Assembly (NCBI RefSeq): GCF_015500095.1
Contig: NZ_CP062983.1
Location: 3,782,001-3,846,000, forward strand
Origin: Phototrophicus methaneseepsis
Lineage (GTDB): Bacteria > Chloroflexota > Anaerolineae > Aggregatilineales > Phototrophicaceae
Reading direction: 5' to 3'
DNA: 64,000 nucleotides
This document shows positions 25,193-35,127 of the stretch, piece after piece. The stretch's first letter is position 1. Each line of letters starts with the position of its first letter. Below the pieces are notes generated by a model, which searched no databases, was not told where the DNA came from, and worked only from the letters and a program-made list of their open reading frames with translations. Position numbers and translations under genes: made by a program.

Positions 25193-26824
25193 ATGAAAAA
25201 GTCTAAGATGGCACATCGCAGGCGGGGTCATGGCAGATCCCATTATTATATCGTGGGCGAAGGTATGTGCCCCGTCCAGATTGATTACACCTATGCACCT
25301 GGCGCAGAGAAACCTTATCTCCCGGCACCAGATGATGCTGTCACACCGGAAGGCTCTACCCTAACCTATGAGCCACCACCAGCAGAAGAAATCGAATTCC
25401 GGTTTATGCGCCTCTTCCCGGATGCCGGTAAGTTCGAGCCAGCAGATGCTGCACTCATCGCTCTGGGGCAAGTCATGGAAGACCTAGCCACAGAACAAAT
25501 CGACAACTCCAATATCCCGGCTGGTTATACCTATCTAGGCCAGTTCATCGACCATGACATTACCTTCACAGGTAACGGTGACATCGAAGGCCAAGCGATA
25601 GAACCGCAGAATGTCATCAATCGGCGGTCACCATTCCTGGACCTGGATTCGGTGTATAACGGTGGTCCTGATGTTTCGCCAGCGCTCTATGAAGCGGATA
25701 AGGTTCACTTTAAGATCGGCACGACCCTGGGGCGTCCCTTATTCGGCGTGACGCAATCACTACCAAATGACCTGCCACGTCAGGGCAATGGAAACGCTGT
25801 GCCTAAGCAGGCCATCATCGGCGACCCGCGCAATGATGAAAACCTAGCAGTAGCCCAGATTCATCTGCACATGCTCAAGTTCCATAATAAGGTCGCTGAT
25901 AGTGGCAGCCTGGCGAACGAAACCAATGCCAAGAAACGCTTCGAAGAAGCACGTAAGATCGTCACTCAACATTATCAATCCGTTGTGCTTCACGATTTCG
26001 TACCACGGATTGTCGATCCAGATGTCTACAACGACATCATGGCTAACGGGCGTCACTTTTATTGCCATGACGATCCAAAAGTACCAGCCATGCCTGTTGA
26101 GTTCTCAGTTGCGGCATTCCGCCTGGGCCACAGCATGATTCGCAATCAGTACGAATGGAACCGTGTGTTCAGTACAACCGGGCCCGGCCCTGTCGCATCC
26201 CTGGCACTGCTCTTTGAGTTCTCCCAGCTTTCCGGGGACCTGGGCGGTGACGATACGCTGCCGACGGATTGGGTCGCAGATTGGACGCGCCTGTTCGACT
26301 TCACAGGTGTCAATGGCATCGAGAATAACCCAATTTTCAACTTCGCTCGGTTGATTGATACGCAGTTGGCAACTAAATTGATGGACCTGCCAGAATTTGC
26401 AACGGCTTCTGCACCGCATCTGATGTCACTATCTGTGCGGAACCTGCTTCGTGGGCGCTTAATCGGCCTACCTTCCGGCCAGGAAGTCGCAAAACTGGTG
26501 GGCGCGACTGCCCTGACACCTGATGAAATCAAAACAGGGCCGCATGCAGCCATCTTAGAAGCCAACAACTTCCTTGAGGATACGCCCTTGTGGTACTACG
26601 TCCTCAAGGAGGCACATGTGCAGCAAGGTGGTCAAAAGCTTGGGCAAGTCGGCAGCCGCATCGTTGTGGAAACATTCCATGGCCTTGTTGAAGTCAGCCG
26701 TCACTCCATCTTGCAGGAGCAAGGCTGGGCACCAAGCTTGCCATCAGTCGACCCGGATCGCTTCACAATGGCGGATCTGCTGGCATTCGTTGACGAAGTG
26801 AACCCGTTGGGGGTGGGGAACTAG
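25193..26824 (+). CDS. Animal-type haem peroxidase (peroxidase-cyclooxygenase superfamily)
   Basis: This 543-residue protein matches the bacterial branch of the superfamily that includes myeloperoxidase and peroxinectin. The distal-site motif is YLGQFIDHDITF (distal His about residue 121, with the haem-linking Asp next to it). Further marks are DPRNDENLAVAQIHLHMLKFHNKV and the proximal His region AAFRLGHSMIRNQYEWN. It would oxidise halides or small organic substrates with H2O2. It has no Sec or Tat signal; the N-terminus is very basic (MAHRRRGHGR). The start at 25193 follows GGAAGGGA; the ATG at 25169 is less likely. A good terminator follows. It may act in oxidative defence or in making toxic hypohalites. 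Confidence 0.9.
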   Translation: MKKSKMAHRRRGHGRSHYYIVGEGMCPVQIDYTYAPGAEKPYLPAPDDAVTPEGSTLTYEPPPAEEIEFRFMRLFPDAGKFEPADAALIALGQVMEDLATEQIDNSNIPAGYTYLGQFIDHDITFTGNGDIEGQAIEPQNVINRRSPFLDLDSVYNGGPDVSPALYEADKVHFKIGTTLGRPLFGVTQSLPNDLPRQGNGNAVPKQAIIGDPRNDENLAVAQIHLHMLKFHNKVADSGSLANETNAKKRFEEARKIVTQHYQSVVLHDFVPRIVDPDVYNDIMANGRHFYCHDDPKVPAMPVEFSVAAFRLGHSMIRNQYEWNRVFSTTGPGPVASLALLFEFSQLSGDLGGDDTLPTDWVADWTRLFDFTGVNGIENNPIFNFARLIDTQLATKLMDLPEFATASAPHLMSLSVRNLLRGRLIGLPSGQEVAKLVGATALTPDEIKTGPHAAILEANNFLEDTPLWYYVLKEAHVQQGGQKLGQVGSRIVVETFHGLVEVSRHSILQEQGWAPSLPSVDPDRFTMADLLAFVDEVNPLGVGN

Positions 26825-26885
26825 AATTTGTTCACTTCGCACGGATCAGACCCTGGCTCACAGTAAGAGTCTGCCATAGGAAGTC

Positions 26886-26932
26886 GGCGGTAGGACGTGC
26901 AGCGCACATACTGTACACCCTACCGTCTTTTT
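26886..26932 (+). terminator. Rho-independent terminator of the peroxidase gene
   Basis: An imperfect 17-bp stem (26886-26902 with 26911-26927) holding CGGTAGG/CCTACCG is followed by TTTTT, 61 bp after the peroxidase stop. Confidence 0.82.
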
Positions 26933-26988
26933 AGTTACTTAACAGGCACACTTTACTTAAAGGACAAGTAGCCACGCCGATTGCTGCG

Positions 26989-29340
26989 CTATTCGTAAGC
27001 GAGGGCTTCACGGATGCTGATTTCAGAGGCTCTCTGGGCTGGCACGATACTAGCAAATATGGATACGAGCAAAACCATCACAAGCCAGATCAGGGGTCCG
27101 TCTATCGTCGGCGCATAGCTGAGCGGTTGTTCAAAGATGATATTGCCCAGCAACCCACCGAAAAAATATGTTGCCGGTATACTGAGGGGCAGCGCAACCA
27201 AGAAGCTCAGCAGCCCGATCATGACGCCCTCCCCCACAAACATAAACCGCAGCGTATTCGTCCCTGCACCAACAGCACGCATCACGCCGATCTCACGCGT
27301 TCGCTCAAGAACGTTCAAGCTCATCGTTCCGGTCAAGCCCAGGCCAGCCACAAAGGCAATCAACACACCCATGGCTAATAAGACGAGAACCAACACATTG
27401 AAGCCACCTGTCAAACCGGCCAGGACATCTGTTCGCAACGTCGTACGCGCAACTTCAAGTCCTTGCTGCTCAAGCGAAGCCTCTAACTGATTGGCAACAG
27501 TACTATCCGCATTGATGACTTTGACAGCGACTCGATCAGCCAGATTTGGCCGCCCAACCAAACGTGCAACGCTATCATAGTAAGTGTATGCCGATGCACC
27601 AAAGCTATCGATAACGCCTATAACATGCCAGTCGTCTTCCACATCCCCATATTTCAGGATGAGTATATCGCCCACTTCAATTCCAGCATCGCTGAGCAAA
27701 TCATCGCTCACAATGATGTCATTCCGATTGTTATAAGTGGGTGCCTCCAGCCAACGACCTGCTAGCAACGGAGGGTCCACAAAGGTCGAATCATAGGGAA
27801 TGCCTGTCAGCGAGAAGTTCGACCCTTGTGTATCACCAGGTAACGATTGAGCGACAGATGCGCCAATCCAGCTCTCCGCATCTGTGACACCGGACAATGA
27901 CATCACACGACGTTCAACAGCCTCCTGATTAAAATAACCAGAGAAGGAATAGAGAATATCGTACTCAGACATCCGCGCCAGGACATTCAAGTCGACATTC
28001 AGGCCATTGCGCACGTTCATGATGCTGATGAAAAAGGCACCAGCTAGTGTCAGTGTGATTAGCGTGACAAGTAAGCGCGTCTTGCGCCGGAATGTGTTGC
28101 GGATTGAGAGCAACACGGGGCGCGATAAGCCTTTAATACGCGCGAGCAACAAATCCAGTGGATTGTGGCTGTTCTGCACCGCGTAATCACTGATAGCCTG
28201 TGCAGGTGGAATACTCGTCCCCGATAGCACAGGAAACAACGCCGCTATCATTGGTGTGCCGATAGCTACAGCAATCTCCATGACGAAGATATAAGGCGGC
28301 ATATAAAAATTAACGATATCGAGATTGAGGTAAACATTCACAATCCCCAGCAGTTGTCCCGCAAAAAGCAAACTCGTCGGCATCGCCAGAATGAGCGCCA
28401 TCACACCAAAACAAGCAACCATCACCATGTAAATACTGATGATTTGACCACGAGAAGCGCCAATGATCTTCATGATACCAATTGGGCGCTTTTGCTGTGC
28501 CATAAAGCCGGAGATGGTATTCACAACGAGGAAAGTACTCAAAAGCAGTGAGACCAACCCCACAAAGACCAGAACCGTCGCTAACCCATTGAAAATGCCG
28601 CTTGCCCAGTGACCATCCTCATTGATGGTAATTCCACTTACATTGACGCCCATATGCAGCAAATCGTCACGCAACAAGTTAGCACGTTCACTCAGTGTCA
28701 TGGTCGAATCATCGACCGTGACCATGAGTTGATTGTAATAAGTGGGTAGGCCAATACGGTGCAGCGTTTCAGGCGTTACATAAGCGGAAACCGTCGTCTG
28801 GATGCCTCCAGGCCGAATGCTGAAATCATAGACTGTGCCACCATAGATGAGTGTTTCGCGCCTGCCATCTGGCATATCCAGCGTGACTTCATCACCAATG
28901 GAGAAGCCTAAATTATCAGCAAAAGTCCGTTCAACATAAAGCTCACCTGTCTTAAGAGGCCATGCACCTTCCTCAGGTGAAATCCGATTAATGACGATAT
29001 TTTCATAATCGGCATAAGCCGTTAACGACATGCCAAACGACTTGCCATCTTTCCCGATGAGCGTGGTGTTACTGATCGTAACGGCTTCACTGCCCGTGAC
29101 ACCCGGTTGTCTCGCTGCCCAACGAACAAGATCATCATCGAAACCAGGGATTGTGAAGGTAATGTCATTGACGTTGGTATAAGCCAGGGTGTCATCGAGA
29201 TCGTTGTTAGAAACGTAGCGCGCGATGAACAAACTACCAAAAGCAAATACGCCAATCGCAATCGATAGCACAACCAGCATCGTGCGGCTTTTGTTATCCC
29301 ACAGATCGCGAAAGACCTTACGCCAGCGTGGACTGAGCAT
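26989..29340 (-). CDS. ABC exporter permease, MacB/FtsX family
   Basis: This 783-residue protein has the duplicated FtsX layout of about eight to ten transmembrane helices. It starts with a helix at about 18-40, then a large extracytoplasmic MacB_PCD-like domain to about 260, a three-helix FtsX unit with a fourth helix nearby (about 262-375), a second helix and extracytoplasmic domain at about 415-640, and the final FtsX unit with RTREIGVMRAVGAG (coupling helix) at about 690. The first unit has an equivalent coupling segment QKRPIGIMKIIGASRG. It exports or extracts lipids, peptides or small molecules by mechanotransmission. It lies 2 bp after the ATPase gene, last in an operon with two adaptor genes. 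Confidence 0.92.
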   Translation of the reverse strand: MLSPRWRKVFRDLWDNKSRTMLVVLSIAIGVFAFGSLFIARYVSNNDLDDTLAYTNVNDITFTIPGFDDDLVRWAARQPGVTGSEAVTISNTTLIGKDGKSFGMSLTAYADYENIVINRISPEEGAWPLKTGELYVERTFADNLGFSIGDEVTLDMPDGRRETLIYGGTVYDFSIRPGGIQTTVSAYVTPETLHRIGLPTYYNQLMVTVDDSTMTLSERANLLRDDLLHMGVNVSGITINEDGHWASGIFNGLATVLVFVGLVSLLLSTFLVVNTISGFMAQQKRPIGIMKIIGASRGQIISIYMVMVACFGVMALILAMPTSLLFAGQLLGIVNVYLNLDIVNFYMPPYIFVMEIAVAIGTPMIAALFPVLSGTSIPPAQAISDYAVQNSHNPLDLLLARIKGLSRPVLLSIRNTFRRKTRLLVTLITLTLAGAFFISIMNVRNGLNVDLNVLARMSEYDILYSFSGYFNQEAVERRVMSLSGVTDAESWIGASVAQSLPGDTQGSNFSLTGIPYDSTFVDPPLLAGRWLEAPTYNNRNDIIVSDDLLSDAGIEVGDILILKYGDVEDDWHVIGVIDSFGASAYTYYDSVARLVGRPNLADRVAVKVINADSTVANQLEASLEQQGLEVARTTLRTDVLAGLTGGFNVLVLVLLAMGVLIAFVAGLGLTGTMSLNVLERTREIGVMRAVGAGTNTLRFMFVGEGVMIGLLSFLVALPLSIPATYFFGGLLGNIIFEQPLSYAPTIDGPLIWLVMVLLVSIFASIVPAQRASEISIREALAYE

Positions 29341-29342
29341 CG

Positions 29343-30152
29343 TTACACGCTTTCCTTTTCCGTCTCACCGTCGGATTCAGTATCCGCTTCAACATCGAGT
29401 TCAGCGCTAGAGGCTGCCGGGCGAGAATCCGCAACCAATTCACCGTCAGCAATGGTGATGACACGACTCATCTGTTCAGCCAGATCATCATCATGTGTCA
29501 CCATGAGGAAGGTCTTACCCTGAGCAACCAGATTCTCAAAAAGGTGGAAGACCTGCTCTGCTGTACGCGAATCAAGGTTACCAGTTGGCTCATCAGCCAC
29601 CACGATAGGCGGATCATTTGCCAGAGCACGCGCAATCGCGACACGCTGCTGTTGACCACCGGAAATCATTGTGGGTAGTTTATTCGCCTGAGCTTCAACA
29701 TCCATCAATGAGAGCAATTCCATTGCACGATCATGACGCTCATGAGAGCTATACATATTGCAAAAATCCATCGGCAGCATCACGTTTTCGATGACTGTCA
29801 GAGTGGGTAGGAGCTGGAAGAACTGGAACACCACACCCATCGTCACACCGCGCCACTTTGCCATCTGCCCTTCATTGAAGTGATGGATCGCCGTGCCATT
29901 CATGATGACTTCGCCACTGCTCGGTCGATCAATACCGGTTATCATATTAACCAGCGTCGATTTACCACTGCCGGATTTACCAATAATGCCGACGAATTCC
30001 CCTCGGTCGATTGTCAGGTCGATACCCTTCAGTGCGTAGAAATCACCCGCTTCGGTCTTATACGCTTTTTTCACATCACCCAGGGTGATCAGGTACTCGT
30101 TTTCTGCTTTGTAATCGGCTGCTTCGCTGCGCCTGTTGAATGCTTTAAACAT
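29343..30152 (-). CDS. ABC exporter ATP-binding protein, LolD/MacB type
   Basis: This 269-residue ATPase has Walker [10 protein letters not shown], signature [14 protein letters not shown] and Walker [12 protein letters not shown], the last being typical for LolD/MacB/FtsE-type export ATPases. The H-loop is in [14 protein letters not shown]-terminal acidic tail of about 25 residues ([15 protein letters not shown]) is not part of the usual domain. It powers the FtsX permease encoded 2 bp downstream and lies 6 bp after the second adaptor gene. Confidence 0.95.
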   Translation of the reverse strand: MFKAFNRRSEAADYKAENEYLITLGDVKKAYKTEAGDFYALKGIDLTIDRGEFVGIIGKSGSGKSTLVNMITGIDRPSSGEVIMNGTAIHHFNEGQMAKWRGVTMGVVFQFFQLLPTLTVIENVMLPMDFCNMYSSHERHDRAMELLSLMDVEAQANKLPTMISGGQQQRVAIARALANDPPIVVADEPTGNLDSRTAEQVFHLFENLVAQGKTFLMVTHDDDLAEQMSRVITIADGELVADSRPAASSAELDVEADTESDGETEKESV

Positions 30153-30158
30153 CTTGTT

Positions 30159-31319
30159 TTAGCTCTCCGCCTCAATCACTGCTGTACCGCTCATACCAAT
30201 TCGCACCACCACATCACCCGGATCAAACGTTACCTGCGTCTCATAGGAGGGAACCGCTTCCCCTACTGCTGGTAGCAGGCCAATATACGTGATCGTACCC
30301 GGCAATTCTGTACCCGGCAGCGCTTCTAATGTAATCGCCACAGTCTGGCCCACCTGGAGGTAGACGACATCGGTTTCATCAATGGTGAGGTCAACAACGT
30401 AAGCGCTGGAATCCGCAAGGACTATGGCAGGCTGGTTTGTAGGAGGCAACTCCCCAACAGTGAGGTTACTCGTCACGACAAGTCCATCAAAAGGTGCCAC
30501 CAAAACGGCATCTTCAAGCATATATTCTGCTTGCTGCAAAGCCAGATGCGTGGTTTCCAATGCGATTTCAGCCAAACGTTGATCTGTTGCATCTGGTCCA
30601 TCCATCAGGCGATCAAGCTGAATCTGTGCCTGAGTGATACCCGCATTGGCTTGCCCAAGCCGCGTTAGATTCGGCCCCTCATTCTGGACAGCAGCATAAT
30701 TCGTTTCCGCAATGCTGATGCCCATATCGGCCTGCGTCAGGCCAGAATTAATCTGGATATCCTGGGCCATCGCCGAGTTATTGGCCGAATTGCGGAATTC
30801 AGGGTTCACAGCCAGGGTCATATCCCGCTGCAATTGCGCCTGCCAGAGCTGATTACGAGCCTGTTCTGTTTGCAAGCGAGCGATTTCAACTTCGTTCTGG
30901 CTCGGCTGAGCAGAATAAGCCGCATTGGCGTTGGCCTGGGCTGTATTGAGTGCCGCCTCTGCGACAGCGATATCAACATCGCGAGCCGGGTCCATAAGCT
31001 GATTATAACGAATCTGCTGTTCATTAAGCCGATTCTGTGCATCCTGTATCGCGAGTTCCAGATCAATCGTATCCAGACGCGCCAGGACATCCCCCTGATG
31101 AACGAAATCACCTTCTTCAACGAGGACTTCGCTCACTGTGCCCGTCATCCCAAACGTCAGCGGAACCGTCTTACTGGCCTGAATCGTACCCGTTTCCGTG
31201 ATGGTCACGCTCTCTGGTGAAGTCTGCGCACTCACAACTTGCGCACCCATTAATCCTAGGCATAACCCCATCATGAGGGCGATCTGACCCAAGCGGCGAT
31301 TTTTTGTCGTCATGTTCAT
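30159..31319 (-). CDS. HlyD/MacA-type membrane fusion adaptor (second of two)
   Basis: This 386-residue protein has an N-terminal hydrophobic segment (about 10-32, GQIALMMGLCLGLMGAQVVSA) that may be cleaved, a lipoyl-like half motif (VEEGDFVHQGDVLARLDTID), a long Gln/Ala-rich helical hairpin at about 80-250, the second lipoyl half (APFDGLVVTSN) and a beta-barrel end. It belongs to the periplasmic-adaptor family that links inner-membrane transporters to outer-membrane exit ducts. The ATG at 31319 follows AGAGG; the frame also opens with TTG at 31340. The gene sits between the first adaptor and the ATPase. Confidence 0.9.
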   Translation of the reverse strand: MNMTTKNRRLGQIALMMGLCLGLMGAQVVSAQTSPESVTITETGTIQASKTVPLTFGMTGTVSEVLVEEGDFVHQGDVLARLDTIDLELAIQDAQNRLNEQQIRYNQLMDPARDVDIAVAEAALNTAQANANAAYSAQPSQNEVEIARLQTEQARNQLWQAQLQRDMTLAVNPEFRNSANNSAMAQDIQINSGLTQADMGISIAETNYAAVQNEGPNLTRLGQANAGITQAQIQLDRLMDGPDATDQRLAEIALETTHLALQQAEYMLEDAVLVAPFDGLVVTSNLTVGELPPTNQPAIVLADSSAYVVDLTIDETDVVYLQVGQTVAITLEALPGTELPGTITYIGLLPAVGEAVPSYETQVTFDPGDVVVRIGMSGTAVIEAES

Positions 31320-31346
31320 CCTATTTACCTCTTTACCCAACTTGGC

Positions 31347-32687
31347 CTACGCTAACTCACGGACAATGGTCTCGCCTGCGCTCAGGCCAGATATAATTTC
31401 AATAGTGTTGGTATTACGGATGCCTAATGTGACGGCGCGTTCTTCGATCTTGCCATCTGCCAGCAAGACATCAACATAAGATTGGCCTGCCTCATCGCTA
31501 TAAACAAACTGCACGGGTACAATCAGGACATCCTGCTTATCATTGAGGATGAGGTCCGCATCGGCGCTCATCCCAGGCCGCAAACGCCCATCTTCGGTTG
31601 TCAACTCTATCTGGACGTCATAAACGACAATGCCATTTTGATCACGCCCTTGTGGTGCAATCTGGCTTAACGTACCCGCGAATTGCAAGCCCGGTAATGC
31701 ATCCAGCTCAACTTGTGCATTCATCCCTTGCGTGAGGTCTTGAACATTATTTTCATCAACCTCCCCCAGGAAGTGCAGCGGATCGACATCAACAAGCTGC
31801 ACAATCGGCACGCCAGCGCTCACACGTTGCCCAACTTCGACGGTGACATCTGCAACGAAACCATCAAACGGGGCTGTCAGCATGGTACGGTCATAATTTA
31901 CCTGCGCCTGATCCAGCGTCAGTTGGGCCTGTTCAACAGCATTCTCCGCCTGCTCAATCTGATATTCAGTCACGCCAGATTGTGCTTGCTCCAGAGCTGC
32001 CTGTGCTTGCAAAACATTAGCCCAGGCAGCGCCCAGCTCACCCTGATTCGCCGTCTGTAATTCTTCTACCCGCAAACGAGCAATCTCCGCGTTGAAGGAC
32101 GCCTCACCAATCTGCGCATCCATCAGCGTAATCGTCTCATCAGATTGCACATTGGGGTTTGCATATTGGCGCGCCTCTTGGGCTGCGGTGAGCGCCTCTT
32201 GGGCCTGGTCATATTGCAACTGGGCTGCTGCAATGTCTTCATCTGTAATAGCGTTATTCACGTCAGCATAGGCACTTTGTGCCGCCCGGAGGTTCGCTTC
32301 CGCGATGCTTATGGCGTCATCATCTGGGGTCTGTAAATCTTCAAGTTGGCGTACGGCCAGCTCATAATTGAGATTCGCCTGCTCATAAGTGGCATATTGT
32401 GTGCGGCTATCGACACGTATCAGCGCATCACCTGCCTGCACCCAATCACCATCTTCAACGAGCACTTCTACCACCTGGCCGCTCGTCTGGAAGCTCAAAT
32501 TCACGATCTCTTCCGCTTCAATTGTGCCGTAGGCAGCAATACCAGTAGCGATTTCGCTCTCACTCACCACATAAGTCTGTAATTCCGGGCTGTTAGCAGC
32601 AGAAAGGCTTGGATAGCCCCACACCACTGCCGCTGGCAAGATCAGCACCAACAGCACCAGTAGAATCAACGTCCGTCGAACACTCAC
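31347..32687 (-). CDS. HlyD/MacA-type membrane fusion adaptor (first of two)
   Basis: This 446-residue adaptor has a single N-terminal transmembrane helix (about 5-28). It is followed by a lipoyl half domain (VLVEDGDWVQAGDALIRVDS), a long coiled-coil hairpin at about 100-260 rich in Ala, Gln and Glu, a second lipoyl half (APFDGFVADVTVEVGQRV), a beta-barrel domain and a membrane-proximal domain. The start codon is GTG at 32687. It is the first gene of the exporter operon. It differs clearly from the second adaptor in sequence, so the pair may form a mixed ring or serve different partners. Confidence 0.9.
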   Translation of the reverse strand: MSVRRTLILLVLLVLILPAAVVWGYPSLSAANSPELQTYVVSESEIATGIAAYGTIEAEEIVNLSFQTSGQVVEVLVEDGDWVQAGDALIRVDSRTQYATYEQANLNYELAVRQLEDLQTPDDDAISIAEANLRAAQSAYADVNNAITDEDIAAAQLQYDQAQEALTAAQEARQYANPNVQSDETITLMDAQIGEASFNAEIARLRVEELQTANQGELGAAWANVLQAQAALEQAQSGVTEYQIEQAENAVEQAQLTLDQAQVNYDRTMLTAPFDGFVADVTVEVGQRVSAGVPIVQLVDVDPLHFLGEVDENNVQDLTQGMNAQVELDALPGLQFAGTLSQIAPQGRDQNGIVVYDVQIELTTEDGRLRPGMSADADLILNDKQDVLIVPVQFVYSDEAGQSYVDVLLADGKIEERAVTLGIRNTNTIEIISGLSAGETIVRELA

Positions 32688-32903
32688 TACGTCATCTCGC
32701 TTTCAATCGATAAACGAACTGTTCTGATTGAACTCGACAACGCCTATCACCCATAGTGCATGCGGTCAGCAGTCGATATGACTGGGGTCATATCAGCACC
32801 TGACGAGCGGCACCATCCCTCATGACCCACGTAAATACCAGGACACACACCTTCAGGCTTAGAATGCAATCTGTATTGATCAGAAATCAGGAGTACAGGT
32901 TTG

Positions 32904-33749
32904 ATGAACTTACCGCCATTCGTTGCTGCTGGGATTGGCTGCGCCATCCTACTCTTTATTCTCACAGGGGTGCGCTTCATCATGCGGCAGCCAACATGGT
33001 CCTTCCTCCAGTTTTTGCTGGCAGCAGCCGCGATAGGCCTGGCGTTTTTGGGCCTGACAATGACAGAGATCGACAACAGTATGACGCAGGATATGCAGAC
33101 CATCATCCTGGCTGTGGCTGGTGCACTCATCGTGCTGGGGGTTATTTTTGCACTTGTACAGCGTGTGCGCAGTACACCCGCAGCACCAACGATGTGGGCT
33201 TATTCTTCAGGTATTGCTTTAAGTGTGACGGGTGTGATCTTTGGATTGACGATTATCCTTGCACAGGTGACGGCCTCACTAACGCCGGAAACATCACAGA
33301 CATACCAGGAGATGACGTTAGCGTCCCCCGATAAACAATCACAGCCCGTATCTTTTGTTGGGCGCACGTCATCGACAACAAATGAAAATGCAGAGACAGG
33401 CCTATCGACACGTCAATTTGTGCTGACGCCTCTGCCAACACAGTATGTCTATGATCCTGACGCCACGCCTACTGTAGTAGAGAGTACAGGCACCCCCAAC
33501 GCAGGGAGTGAAATCGTCACGCGCACATCATGCAGCGGGATCGTGCAAAACAACCTGAACCTGCGTACAGAACCAGGCATGAACCAAACGCTCATCCTGA
33601 CGATTCCATATAACACGTATGTACCCGTATACGCTGCCAGCGAGGATGCAGCATGGCTACAAGTGGACTATGATGGAAATATCGGTTGGGTCAGCGCAGA
33701 TTATATTGTGCTAAATACAAACGGGTGTGATGAGTTAACGACATCATAA
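32904..33749 (+). CDS. Membrane protein with C-terminal bacterial SH3 domain
   Basis: This 281-residue protein has four hydrophobic segments within the first 125 residues (about 7-27, 33-53, 66-86 and 99-121), a low-complexity Thr/Ser/Pro linker (about 125-205), and a C-terminal SH3b-like domain at about 210-275 with NLRTEPGMNQTLI, VYAASEDAAWLQVDYDGNIGWVSADYIV. SH3b domains bind cell-wall peptides or other ligands, so the domain probably faces outward. The ATG at 32904 follows CAGGAG at 32888-32893. It is divergent from the exporter operon; no further context reveals its function. Confidence 0.85.
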   Translation: MNLPPFVAAGIGCAILLFILTGVRFIMRQPTWSFLQFLLAAAAIGLAFLGLTMTEIDNSMTQDMQTIILAVAGALIVLGVIFALVQRVRSTPAAPTMWAYSSGIALSVTGVIFGLTIILAQVTASLTPETSQTYQEMTLASPDKQSQPVSFVGRTSSTTNENAETGLSTRQFVLTPLPTQYVYDPDATPTVVESTGTPNAGSEIVTRTSCSGIVQNNLNLRTEPGMNQTLILTIPYNTYVPVYAASEDAAWLQVDYDGNIGWVSADYIVLNTNGCDELTTS

Positions 33750-33772
33750 AGCAGCAACTTAGCTAATAAAAA

Positions 33773-33817
33773 GCCAGATTCTGCCCGGCCTACAGAACCA
33801 TTTCATCAGAATCTGGC
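33773..33817. terminator. Long-loop inverted repeat after the SH3b gene
   Basis: Perfect 11-bp arms GCCAGATTCTG and CAGAATCTGGC are separated by 23 nt. Only the minus-strand reading has a T run (TTTTTATT after the stem), so it may act mainly on antisense transcripts or simply as a weak plus-strand terminator. Confidence 0.5.
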
Positions 33818-33843
33818 ATAATAAAAATAGTCATCTGGAATAT

Positions 33844-35127
33844 ATGATCATGTTCGCGAAACGGCAAACGGTCAATCCAACACTTCTATCCTTATTCCGC
33901 ATGTTCGTCTGGATAAGAATCAGTCTGGCCGTGCTCGCCGTCATTTTGCGTGCAGCCAGCACGCCACCACGCTATGGATACCTGCAAATACTGGTGCTGC
34001 TCATCTTCATCGCCATGGTGCTCTATCTTTACTCTGATTATTTACAAGAGCAATTAGGCAGTCTGTATCTACCGATTGCATTGGCTACAGTCACAATCGG
34101 GTTATCCCTTTCACGCCCTGTTGTACAACTGAGCGATTTGCAAAATGGCACAGGCCCCATTGTAGAAACACTCAGGTCCATCTCCTATGCGCAGATGGAA
34201 AGCCTATGGAACAATGAAACTACGCCGATGTTCTTCTTCCCGCTTGTACTCATCGCATGGCAGTACAGCTACCGCGAAGTTCTATTATTCATAGCAACAG
34301 TGGTTGGCATTGACTTTATCATTTATTTCAATCTCGCCATTGACCCGCCACAGGGCTTGCTCAATCTGCTGATGATCACGACCAGCCAGAGCGTGACGTT
34401 TATGTTCGTAGGTTATATTGTGACTGTGCTCTCACGTATTTTGAAAGAACAACGAGATGCGCTGCAAGATGCCAATCGCAACTTACGCCACTATATGACC
34501 ACCCTGGACCAACTGGCAACCAGCCGAGAACGCAACCGTCTCGCAAGAGAACTACATGATACATTGGCACATTCCCTGAGCGCCACCACACTCCAACTAG
34601 AAGCCAGCAGTGCCTTATGGGAAACAAATCCAGAAAAATCACGGGCTTTGCTGGATCAATCACTAAAAACAACGCGTGCAGGGCTAACAGAAACACGTCG
34701 TGCATTAGAAGCCTTGCGCGCCTCGCCGCTGGATGACCTGGGGTTATTGCTTTCGTTGCGGCAGCTTGCACTCAACGATGCAGAACAAGCAGGTTACCAA
34801 CTTCATATGGATCTACCAGATCAGGTTGAATCCATGCCGTTTGATGTTGAGCAAACGATCTATCGCTGCGCACAGGAAACATTCTCCAACATTGGGCGCC
34901 ATGCTGGTGCAAAACATGTCTCTATGCAGCTCATTGATAATGATTCAACCGTAGATCTGTTCATCAAAGATGACGGGGTCGGCTTCAATATGCAAGAAGT
35001 TGATCCGACAATGCACTTTGGCATCGTAGGCATGCAAGAGCGAGTCGCTATCTTTGGTGGCACATTGGACGTCACAAGTAAGCCTGATGAAGGCACGTCC
35101 ATCCACCTGCATATGGGAGTTAAATAA
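33844..35127 (+). CDS. Membrane sensor histidine kinase, NarL/DesK type (HisKA_3)
   Basis: This 427-residue kinase has an N-terminal region of about six transmembrane helices (residues 15-200) without a large sensory loop, then a coiled coil. The dimerisation/phosphoacceptor domain has H238 in RLARELHDTLAHSLS, the hallmark of the HisKA_3 class. The HATPase domain shows the N box TFSNIGRHAGAKHV and DDGVGFNM. It phosphorylates the LuxR-type regulator encoded next, whose ATG overlaps its stop by 1 bp. Multi-helix sensors of this kind often detect membrane state or membrane-bound ligands. Confidence 0.94.
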   Translation: MIMFAKRQTVNPTLLSLFRMFVWIRISLAVLAVILRAASTPPRYGYLQILVLLIFIAMVLYLYSDYLQEQLGSLYLPIALATVTIGLSLSRPVVQLSDLQNGTGPIVETLRSISYAQMESLWNNETTPMFFFPLVLIAWQYSYREVLLFIATVVGIDFIIYFNLAIDPPQGLLNLLMITTSQSVTFMFVGYIVTVLSRILKEQRDALQDANRNLRHYMTTLDQLATSRERNRLARELHDTLAHSLSATTLQLEASSALWETNPEKSRALLDQSLKTTRAGLTETRRALEALRASPLDDLGLLLSLRQLALNDAEQAGYQLHMDLPDQVESMPFDVEQTIYRCAQETFSNIGRHAGAKHVSMQLIDNDSTVDLFIKDDGVGFNMQEVDPTMHFGIVGMQERVAIFGGTLDVTSKPDEGTSIHLHMGVK

